Positions 55,299 to 64,000 of a DNA stretch of 64,000 nt are shown here, piece after piece (within the stretch, counting starts at the first letter, position 1; every line of letters starts with the position of its first letter). The stretch is taken from contig NZ_BAIX01000008.1 of NCBI RefSeq assembly GCF_000613405.1, positions 1 to 64,000 on the forward strand, read 5' to 3'. The stretch comes from Hoylesella enoeca JCM 12259 (GTDB taxonomy: Bacteria; Bacteroidota; Bacteroidia; Bacteroidales; Bacteroidaceae). Made by a program: the position numbers and the translations under genes. The notes below the pieces were generated by a model. That model ran no database searches. It worked only from the letters and a program-made list of their open reading frames with translations, and was not told the origin of the DNA.

Positions 55299-58200
55299 TC
55301 CGCATAGAACGAGGCAACTTCCGGCACTTTGATGAATGTTCTGAAGCGTTCCTTCTGAATAATCTCATTCGTGATGGAAAACTCATAGTCGGTTGATTTC
55401 TTGGCAAAGACCGCCGCCCACGCGTCAAAGCTGTTGATACCCTGCCTTTCCAATGCCTGTGGGCGCAGGTACTTAAACAGAAGGTACAATTCTGTCAGTG
55501 AGTTGCTGATGGTCGTTCCCGAAAGGAAGGTTGCCCCCAGATCCTTGCCCGACCGCTCCTGTATAGTGCGAATGGCAAAGAGCATATTGAGCGCACGCTG
55601 TGAGCCGTCAGGATTGCCCAATCCCGACACTCTATCGTGGCGGGTGTTGAACATCAAGTTCTTGAATTGATGGCTCTCATCTACAAAGAGATGGTCAATG
55701 CCCATCATCTTAAAGTCCACAGCATCGTCCTTGCGCTCGGCTATGCTGTCTTGAATACCCTGTAACTTCGCCTCCAAGGTCTGCTTGCGTTTCTCCAATC
55801 CTTTGAGCATGGCACGGGAAATGTCTGCTCCTTGTTGGCGCAATACTTCAAGGTTTTCTTCTACAGAGTCTTTCTCCTTTTGTAAGATAGCCTCTTGTAT
55901 TTCTAAGGCTTGGGGTATCATACCGAACTGCTCATGCGTTAAGATAATACAATCCCAATCGTTGTTCTTGATGTCGTTGAATATACGCTGGCGGTTCTGC
56001 TTGTTAAAATCGTTCTTGCCCGGATAGAGAACCTTGGCATTGGGGTAAGCCTTGCGGAAGGTGTCTGCAATGTCGAAAACATTCGCCTTCAGTCCGATAA
56101 TCATCGGCTTGTTCGCCAATCCCAAGCGTTTCATCTCGTATGCTGCCGTACACATGATAAGCGTCTTGCCCGCTCCCACCTCGTGGTCGCAGATACCACC
56201 GCCGTTGGTCTTGAGCATCCATACGGCATTCTTCTGGCTTTTATATAGGTCGGTTATGCCCAACCGTTTCAAGTCAAGGTCGGGAAAAGTCTGATGCGTG
56301 CCGTCAAAGTTTGGTCGCACAAAGCAATTGAAAAGGCGGTTGTAACGGTCGGATAACTGCTCCTTGAACGTGTCGGGCGTACGTCCGAGCCAATCTACAA
56401 AGCCCTGTCTGATTTCCTCAATCTTGGCATTCGCCATCTGGATGGCATGTCCGTCCCTTACTTTAATGGTCTTCCTCTCTCCCGTAACCTTGTCCGTCAC
56501 TTCCTTACTCTTGTTGATGTCGGGAATGGTATTGTGCAGGGCGTGCTTGAGGAGATTGATGCCATCATAACGGCGGAACTCCCCCTGTACGGCATACTTG
56601 TGCCAGATATTGGCATTCTTTCGGTCGCAGACAATGCTGTACTCGTCCATGTTGGAATGGTAGGATACGCTAATATCCGTCCCGAAAAACTCCGAGGCAA
56701 ACCTACCATAGACTTTAGCAGGTATCCAGCGTTCACCGAGATTGAAGTCCAAATCAGCAAAGGGAATGGGCGTTGGCGTGGCGGCACGCAGGGCAGTCAG
56801 ACTCTGTTTCGCTTCCTCATGCTCTGGATGCTCCAAGAGCCACGACTCGATACGCTCCGCCTTTTCAATCACATTGCCTGAAATGAACTTGTCGGCTACC
56901 TCATAGCCGTCCTCTTCGGGATTAAAGAAGATGCGTCCTTCCAAGGCGGAAAGCATATCACTCTCTTCCATATCGGGAAGCAGGGAGCTCATATAATCAA
57001 GTTCCACCGTACCGTACTTGTTGAGTGATGCGCCCAATGCCTCCATCGGGTCTGCGGCAATGGAAAGCTCGGAGGTGGAGAAAGCCGTCGGATGGTCGAA
57101 GATGTCCGCCTTGATGTATTTGCCGTTCTCGGAGCGTTCCAAAAACAGCATTTCCACTCCGGTGGCATCCATCTTGATGATATCGGTGTTTCCCTTCTGG
57201 TTAAAGTACCCCCAACGACCTACATAGCCGTCATAAAGCCGGTTGAGTTTCTCACGCTCTTCCTTGTCCTCCGCTTGGTTGTTCGCCTCATAATCATAGA
57301 GTCGGTGATAACTTTCTCTAATCTCAATGTATGCTTTCAGCCGTGAGAGCTGGGCAAAGGGCAGGTCCATCGGATTGAAGGTAGGATGCCGTTTCAAGTC
57401 AGAGAGAAAACCGACCTGTCCTTTCTGCACGACAATAGAGCCGTCCCTCAGATGAGAGTCGGGCGATGAGAGAAAGGGACGCGGTGAAGCGTCAAACTCT
57501 TTCTTGACTTCTGCTATGGGCTGTGGCTTACGAGGCTCGGCTTCCTCCATAAAGTCAAAGAGCGAGGGCTCTCTGACGGGAGTCGATGCAGTTTTCTTGT
57601 TTCTGCGGGGACTGGTGGGTGTACTTCTTGTCGGTTTAGGTTGCCTGCTCGCAGAAAGCGGTTGGTTATCGCTGACCTTCTTTTGTTGAGCAGCCTCTTT
57701 GATTTCATTATTTACACGGGTTACATCTTGTGTCCAAAGACTATACTCTTCCGGGGCAAACAAGAGCTGCTCCGTTGCTTCGGTCTCTATGGTGCTATCC
57801 ATAATCGGATGATGGTCTTCATCAAAGAATACCGTCTGTCCGTTCATTTCACGTGGGGCTTCCACGTCCGTGCGAATTTCATGACTTGCCTGCTCATATT
57901 GTCTTTGAAGGGTGATTACGGGGACACCTTCGGGAGCAGGTTCATTTTCAGGCTCTATTGTTGGAAGTACCTGTGCAGCTTGTGCTTCTTTTTTTGTCTC
58001 TGCTTCGTCTTTTGCTTCATCTCCCACTATCTTATTACCTTCTTCGATATTCTCTTGGGGTTGAGTGTCTTCCTGCACGGGTCTCAGAACTTCCTGACGG
58101 CTTTCATCCTTGACTTCCTCAATGATGGGTTCTTTGGTGTATTGTCCTCTGACAATCTCTTCCAGCTCCGCAATCTCGTGCAATTTTGTGGGTTTGAAGT

Positions 58201-59816
58201 ATAAGTCCCGCTCAATACCCAAGCCTTTGACCTTTACTTCCTCCATTTCTTTAAGGGACATATACCCAAGTTCCCAGCCATAGCCCATCGTTACGGCACC
58301 AAAACCGATGCGTTCTTTGGGGTCGTATTCCAACATATATGCGGTATAGGCTCCCATAGGAAAGAAATAGCGAGCGTATGCCGTGCGGTCGCCAATGAGC
58401 CGTTTTTCCGTTGCATAGAGCTTGGGAAGTTGCTTCTTGGTGCTGTCGGGCATCAAATTGTAGGCATTTTCTTCTTCTTTTTCATCTTCCTTGTCCTCTT
58501 TCTTTTCCTCCTTATCCTTGATTTCCTGTTCTTGAGGTATTCCTTCCGTTTTTATGTTTTCTTGCACTTTCTGCACCATTTTGTCCACGTGTACCTGCCA
58601 TTCCTCCCCGTTCATGGGTATGCCAGTTTCATAGAGTTTACGATCGAAACGCTGCTCCACTTCCAAAGAGAGTTGTGTACGCAGGCTGTCAGTCATATCC
58701 TCGATACTGCCGTCAAACGTATATTCCCAAGCGGGCTTGCCGTAAGGGTCTGTACCATCGTGCGCTCTGTGGCAATCGTGCGGTGGGAAATATCCTTCCA
58801 TTCGCCCTCGAAGAGGGAGTTATGGTTGAACGCAATAGAAAAGCCATCGCCTTTGGGAACAGAGGCAGTTTGTACAAACTGCTGCTCAATGCCCTCACCA
58901 ATTTCTTTGCCCGACTGCTTTTGCAGGACAATGAGGTCGCTGCCCACATCCGTACCCGCATTCTCGGAGAACATACCCGAAGGCAAACGGATAGCGGAGA
59001 TAAGTCGGCTGTTCTGCATGAGGTAACGGCGGATGGCTTCATTCTTGGGGCTGTCCAATACGCCCTGCGAGGTAATAAATGCAAGAAGTCCGCCCTCTTT
59101 GATAGTGTCCAGCCCTTTCACAAAGAAATAATTGTGAATGGTTCTGGTGGATTCCCGTTTAAGGATATTCTCTCCCTTGCTATAATCACGGTCATAAACC
59201 ATAAAGTCGCCAAATGGGATGTTGCTGGTGATAAGGTCGTACTTGTCCTTGTCTTCCAATTCACCGATAGCTTCAAAGGGTTCTTGCCGAACAAAGATAT
59301 TATCCTTACCATAAGGATGGAGGGCTTGTGTGATGCGTGCCGTCAGCAGGTCTTTTTCAATAGCATCGACCATACCGGCACTTTTGGCAAAGGTTTCGGT
59401 AAAGGCTCCCATACCTGCGGAAGGGTCCAGGCATCGTCTTACTTGCACATCGGTGGAACTTAGGGCATCGGCAATGGCGGAGACGATACGGGTGTCGGTA
59501 TAGAAAGAGGTCAGTACGCTTGCTTGATGCTCTCCCAATAGCGTTTAGCGGTATTGGCATCGACGGCATCACGGTAAATCATCTGTTTGAGTCTTTGGGT
59601 AGGCTTGAACAGGTTTTGCTCCGATGCACTCCAATAACGAAGGTCATCGGGATTATCACAACGGTTTAAGACGCATTTCAGACCACCGAAACCTTGATAA
59701 CCTCTAAGCAAGACTTTTTCGGCATCGGTGGCTTCACGACGTTCTTTTTCTAATCGAAGGACCACACGGATGGCTTCCGTGTTGCCCTCCAAGACTGCTT
59801 TCTTATTGTATGCCAT
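55299..59816 (-). pseudogene. N-terminal part of split N6-DNA methylase/SNF2-type helicase, two frameshifts
   Basis: The gene starts at MAYNKKAVLEGNTEAIRVVL (59816). Domains in order: RGYQGFGGLK front, methylase SAM motif DPSAGMGAFTETF and catalytic-like NIPFGDFMV (instead of NPPY/F), a long acidic linker, and the first half of an SF2 helicase with Walker A EVGAGKTLIM and DESHQF. Single-base losses near 59522 (ATCAAGCAAG for ATCAAGGCAAG) and 58758 (CGCACGATGG for CGCACGGATGG) break it. At 55309 it runs into the nested element after FYAE; the rest is at 36815-38495. Full protein would be about 2,060 residues. It belongs to the core of Bacteroidales conjugative transposons; role unknown. Confidence 0.85.
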
Positions 59817-59922
59817 AGTTGTTCTTTTTTATGGAGCGGAAAAATAGTCGGGAGATAATTTCAGTCATATAGAAATTTTCCTATCTTCCGACTAATTTAT
59901 TTTAGCTCCGAGTCTGTAATAA

Positions 59923-62006
59923 CTATCTCCCTCGTGCTTTTCCTTTCTTTCCTTCAAACTCAAAGGCGGTGGCGTGGTCTTCGCCCAGAACAAGACGTGC
60001 GTTGAACTTTTTGCCAGCCTTACTCGTCAATCCTTTGAGAATGGGCGTTCGCCCGGTGATTATCAAATCACGGATATTGTCTTCGGAAAGGAACGTGCCG
60101 CAGATTTCACGGAAGATGTGGAAGTCGCAGCCTTCGTGCCTGCATTTGGCAATCTTGGCATAGATGCCCACACTTTCGTTGCCACATTTGGGGCAGCGGT
60201 AAGTAGGATATGATTTCTGCATCGGTGGAGCAAGGGCGAGGAGTTCCTCGCAAATAGTCTCCACGTAGGAGTTGATTCCTTGCGCGAATTTCTCGGGCGG
60301 CATCTGTCCTGCTTCGATGGCGGCAAGGGTCAGTTCCCAACTTCCTGTCATCTCCGCATTGGCAATTCGTTTGTCTTTGACAATCTCATAGACTGCCAAG
60401 CCTTTTTCAGTAGGGACAATCGCTTTCTTTTCTCTACGGATATATTCACGCAAGATGAGTGTTTCGATGATATTGGCACGAGTGGCTGGTGTACCGATGC
60501 CGCACTCTGCCATTGCTCTTTTACTTTCTGCATCTGATACCTCTTTCCCTGCGTTTTCCATAGCAGAAAGCAAAGTCGCTTCTGTATAGAGCGGTTTGGG
60601 CTTGGTCTTGTGCACAGTAATTTCTGAAGAAAGCAGTGGTAACACCTCGTTTTCTATTAGATTGGGCAATACGGATAAAGTCTGTTCTTCGTCCTCCTTG
60701 CCTTTTTCATCGTTCGTGCCAGTACTATGCTGTACGGCTTTCCAGCCCAAAGAAATATTTCGGCACGCCTTCCAAATGAAGGTGTTTGTACCATCCGTAA
60801 GTTCCACCTGCATCCGCTCTTCCTCTGAGTCGGGAGAGAAGGTTTCGATGAAACGATGGACTACCATTTGGTAGATAGTTGTTTCATCTGCCGATAGTCC
60901 CGATGGAGTTTCACCTGTAGGGATGATAGCATGGTGGTCGGTTACCTTGTCGTTGTCCACAGAGTGGCGGTTAAGTGAGAAAGATAATCCTTGTCCTATC
61001 TTGCCAAGCAAGACGGTACTTCCTCGAAAACGTCTTCGCTAATGTATCGGCTACCGGTGCGGGGATAGGTCGTGATTTTCTTCTCATAGAGGCTTTGTGC
61101 TATTGAGAGGGTCTTGTCTGCTGAAAAGCCGTACTTTCTATTGGCTTCCTTTTGTAAAGAAGTAAGGTCGAACAAGAGGGGTGGCGACGTATGTCCTACC
61201 TTTCTTGCGACCGAAGTCACGGTAAGCTGGCTCTGTTCGCGAAGCATGGCGAGAGCGGACTGTGCATCGGCTTCATTCTCGAAAGCACTGCTGCTCACGG
61301 CTTTCAGCGATATGCCCTCTTTCTCTGCTGCGATGGAGAGTTTCCAATAAGGAACGGAAGAAAAATCACGATTCTCTATGTACCGACGGCAGACCATAGC
61401 GAGTGTCGGGGTCTGTACCCGCCCCAAAGAGTAACCGCCTTTGCGAGCGATGGACAGGGCACGGCTGGCATTGATGCCCACAAGCCAGTCGGCTTCGCTT
61501 CTTGCCTTGGCGGAGTGATAGAGATTGTCATACGCGCCTCCTGCCTTGAGATGGGCAAGTCCCTCACGAATGGCTTTGTCTGTAAGCGAGGAAATCCAAA
61601 GTCTTTCAAAAGGCTTATGGCAGTTCAAATGGTGATAGATATAGCGGAAGATGAGTTCACCTTCTCGCCCTGCATCGGTGGCTACGATGATGCGGTCGGC
61701 TCTGTCGAAACAACCTCGAATAGCTTTGAGCTGTTTGAGTGCTGCGGGGTCTGACGTGTACTCCTTATCCTTGCGCACTTGTCGCACGATAAGCTGGAAA
61801 GGATTGGGACGAATGGGCAGGTCTTCGGCTTTATAGGCAGCAAAACCGTAGGCTTCGGGCATGGCAAGGGTGATGAGATGTCCCATCGCCCATGTTACCA
61901 CATAACCGCTACCTTCTAAAAATCCGTCTTGCCTATTGTTTGCTCCTACAATACGGGCTATATCTCTGGCGACCGAGGGCTTCTCGGCAATAATACAAGT
62001 AATCAT
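59923..62006 (-). pseudogene. topB: DNA topoisomerase III, one frameshift
   Basis: Type IA topoisomerase: Toprim start MITCIIAEKPSVARDIARIV, acidic motif ATDAGREGELIFRYI, the active tyrosine in TTYPRTGSRYISEDVF, and a C-terminal zinc ribbon (CPKCGNESVG...CRHEGC). The frame breaks near 61014: GAAGTACCGTCTTG needs one more base to read EEVPVLLGKIGQG, after which the second frame continues to 59923. Joined length is about 694 residues, normal. Such TopB copies are part of the conserved block of CTn-type elements next to DUF3945 and the methylase. Confidence 0.88.
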
Positions 62007-62027
62007 ATTCGGGTATTATTTTAAGGG

Positions 62028-63427
62028 TTACATCTTACGTCCACGGCGCTGTTGTTTCTTCTCGTCCTGCTTCTGCTTTTGGGCAGCAGTGGGCTGTGTC
62101 TGCCCGGACTTTAACGGCTCGTTCACGTTCTTGGTGGCTTCGTTGGTCTTACCTTGGTTGTTTACGGCAATCTGTGTTTTGTGTTCTTCGGCTACGGCTA
62201 CCACCTTTTCCTTGCCGGTCTCCTGCTTCTTGTCAGGATTCCACTTGTAAAAGCGGGGGCGGTTCTGTTCCTTGTCCATCTTGACGTAGGCATTAAAAGG
62301 TTGCCCTTCCTTGTCCACCATATTTTTCAGATAAAGCGTGCGACCGCTATCCAATGCCTCACGCTGCTTGTCGGAGAGTTCCAAACCGCAGAGCTTATGT
62401 GGTGCGCCTTGTTGCTGAGAGTGCTGCTGTCGCTCCTTCAAGCCTTGCTTGTTCTTGAAGATAAACTCGATGCCTTTCTTCTCGGCATTGACTTGCAGAG
62501 TGGCATTGAAGGACTTACCACTCTTGGCGGTCATTCCTTCCACTTTCACGGCTTTGCCTCAACAAGGTCTTTATACTGTGCATCAGAAAGTGTAACGCCC
62601 TTGATTTCCTTAGGGATGTTCACACGGTCAGCACGCAAGGCAATGAGTTCATTGGTCTGCGGGTCAATGGAAATGTAGGCGGCAAATGGCTCACCATTCT
62701 TGGGTGTAATTTCGATGGTCTTGCCAAGATTGCCCGTTGCAAGGAGTTGCTCTTTCTCTTCGGGAGAGAACTTGTGTCCCATATAGGGGAAGTCGAGCTG
62801 TGGCTCTTTGCGAAGAGGGTGAACTGCCAAGCCGATGTTGCCCTCGCCATCGGTACGGAATGCCAAACGGGCATCGGTATAGATGGTCGTATCGCCCATA
62901 GGGATAGCGATGGTAACGAGGTCGCTCTTCTGCCAGTTCAGCATCTTGTCTAACTCTCCGCTCTGCTCCAATCGCTCACGGGTAAGTCCGAGGTTGTCGA
63001 GCTGCTTCCAATCAATCTTCGACTCGTCGATGGCGGTGGCGTTCTTCTGCTTGGGCAGGAAATCATCAAAACGCACCTGACTGTCTGCCAACTGCTGCTT
63101 ATTCTCCGGCTTCTCACGGTTCTGCAGCATGGTGTGGAGCGATGCCACACCTTGCTCCACGTTGTTTGCCACTACCTTGTAAAGTCCAAAGCGTGACGGC
63201 TCGTTGAACTGTTTGAGGAAATTGGTCATGAAGTTCTTCAACAAGCCGTCCTTGTTATTGAACTTGAAAAAGGCTGCCTGATGCACGTTTTTGGCTTCCG
63301 TTGTTTGGAGCTTGCCTTTGTCGTCAATCCCAGAGACCACTGAGAGTTTTCCTGCTTCTTTCTCGTTCTTCACTTCCGTGCGGTCTTCCAATACCAGCAC
63401 ATAATTGTCATTGTTGTTCGATTCCAT
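62028..63427 (-). pseudogene. DUF3945 protein of conjugative elements, one frameshift
   Basis: Starts MESNNNDNYVLVLEDRTEV. Several DUF3945-type repeats are visible (WQKSDLVTIAIPMGDTTIYT; FSPEEKEQLLATGNLGKTI; LSDAQYKDLVE; LSDKQREALDSGRTLYLKN). The frame breaks near 62558: GTTGAGGCAAAG needs one more G (GTTGAGGGCAAAG), giving LVEGKAVKVEGMTAKSG. Joined length about 466 residues. The C-terminus is basic (QQRRGRKM). It lies 22 bp before topB on the same strand. Known only as a conserved cytoplasmic protein of these elements. Confidence 0.8.
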
Positions 63428-63612
63428 AAATCATTGTTTTTAAGATGAATAAATCATTGTCGAATAGCAAAATTAAAGCAATAATATTATAGATTTTGAA
63501 TTAAAGAAAAGGCGGGAACTCGTGAGAAAAGCAAGGAAATCTCCCATTATTGAATAATGCGTTTTATAAGAAATCACTATTTTTGGGTATTGTGGAGAAA
63601 TGTCATTATTTC

Positions 63613-63731
63613 TAACTTTGCAGCATCTAAAAAAAAGTTTATGACAAAGGATAAATATCATATACAAAGAGTTTCTGTATTGAAACAGCATAGAAGCGCA
63701 TCATTCATCATAGAATGGTGCGCTTTTTTTT
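63613..63731 (+). ncRNA. Short leader RNA or attenuator before a TonB receptor gene
   Basis: TAACTTTG at 63613-63620 is a good -7 element. About 75 bases after the expected start a strong terminator begins: GCGCATCATTC / GAATGGTGCGC (63696-63723, one G-U) followed by eight T. The transcript would be ~105 bases and contains a 35-codon frame from 63641 that runs through the terminator. The receptor gene starts 88 bp beyond. It could be a small RNA, an attenuator, or a leader peptide system. The rest of 63428-63612 has no gene. Confidence 0.55.
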
Positions 63732-63818
63732 GTGAACAAAACTAACTATTGTTCATTTTTGAGAAAAAGAATAGAACAAGTACTTTTTGCAAAAGAATAA
63801 TGGAGTTTAATAGTAATC

Positions 63819-64000
63819 ATGAGTAATAAAAATATTTTTCACAACTTCCTATTGGTGCTAATTTTCTCATTCACATGGCAGAATATGTTAGCTCAAAAAA
63901 TCGTTTATGGGCAAATTACGGATGAGCAAACTCACCTGCCGTTAGATGGAGCTTCTATTATTTTAGAAAATACTAATATCGGAACAATTTCGAATCATGC
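63819..64000 (+). CDS. TonB-dependent receptor, N-terminal part (cut by window end)
   Basis: Sixty residues are visible: a signal peptide (FHNFLLVLIFSFTWQNMLAQ) and the beginning of a carboxypeptidase-like domain (KIVYGQITDEQTHLPLDGAS, then IILENTNIGTISN), the usual N-terminal extension of Bacteroidetes outer-membrane receptors. The remainder is outside the window, so class and substrate are open. Confidence 0.8.
   Translation, partial: MSNKNIFHNFLLVLIFSFTWQNMLAQKIVYGQITDEQTHLPLDGASIILENTNIGTISNH

Larger units (their letters stand above)
38496..55306. mobile_element. Nested integrative element (~16.8 kb) in the methylase/helicase gene
   Basis: The flanks read as one gene when the segment is removed. 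TCCGCATA occurs at both junctions (38488-38495 and 55299-55306). A perfect 15-bp inverted repeat, TAGAAAGCAGAATAT (38532-38546) and its complement (55274-55288), lies just inside the ends. Two tyrosine recombinase genes sit at the right end, preceded in map order by DUF1896, HTH genes, DUF3408, MobC and an oriT-like region. The left two-thirds is cargo for outer-membrane uptake. No relaxase is seen, so it could at most be mobilised by another element's machinery. Confidence 0.85.

Noticed and set aside
57641..58204. 187-codon plus-strand frame opposite the methylase/helicase linker
   Set aside because: It is the shadow of a Glu/Lys-rich linker; hydrophobic codons arise from the opposite strand.

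Overview
The window is chromosomal DNA of a Bacteroidales bacterium, most likely Prevotellaceae (family level inferred). Evidence: many promoters fit the Bacteroidetes -7 consensus TAnnTTTG, lpxC and fabZ are fused, DUF4270, DUF5715, fimbrillin and OMP-barrel families are present, and the tmRNA encodes the tag GENNYALAA, known from this order.

Layout. 1-10.7 kb: an ECF sigma/anti-sigma operon ending in an outer-membrane barrel protein; a DUF4270 lipoprotein with a coupled 40-residue gene; a short GT5 glycogen synthase divergent from panC-panD; a GC-rich DUF6261 gene with a 41-bp repeat array upstream; and a fimbrillin-like operon with a TG microsatellite in its leader. 10.7-27.9 kb: ordinary core genes, nearly all on the minus strand: a PIF1-type helicase, PBP1A, miaA, the lipid A cluster lpxD-lpxC/fabZ-lpxA, and the run phoH-purC-menG-aroE-purM-prfA-pyrF. 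A DUF5715 gene and an unknown secreted protein follow on the plus strand. 28-36.3 kb: AT-rich accessory DNA with a second 41-bp array, a lipoprotein, a truncated surface-protein remnant, a replication module (HTH, Toprim primase, RepA-like ATPase, HTH) and an AbiE toxin-antitoxin pair. No integrase or relaxase is visible there. 36.3-36.7 kb: ssrA (tmRNA).

36.8-63.4 kb: part of a conjugative-transposon-type element on the minus strand: DUF3945 protein, topoisomerase III, and a very large DNA methylase/SNF2-type helicase. The methylase/helicase gene is cut in two by a second, nested element of about 16.8 kb (38.49-55.30 kb). The nested element is bounded by an 8-bp direct repeat and carries a perfect 15-bp inverted repeat close to each end. 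It has two tandem tyrosine recombinases, DUF1896, two HTH proteins, DUF3408, a MobC-like protein with an oriT-like region but no relaxase, and a 16-bp iteron-like array. Its cargo is two outer-membrane modules: an OMP barrel, LRR lipoprotein, calycin-like protein and DUF4903 lipoprotein; then a heme-type HmuR/HmuY pair with a multi-pass membrane protein and a PepSY membrane protein. The window ends at the start of another TonB-dependent receptor behind a short leader with a strong terminator.

Caution. At least ten genes, in core and mobile DNA alike, are broken by apparent single-base losses, mostly collapse of a doublet or triplet. This looks more like uncorrected sequencing error than pseudogene formation, so the genes marked 'pseudogene' for a frameshift may be intact in the organism. 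All family assignments come from reading the protein sequences; no database search was run.
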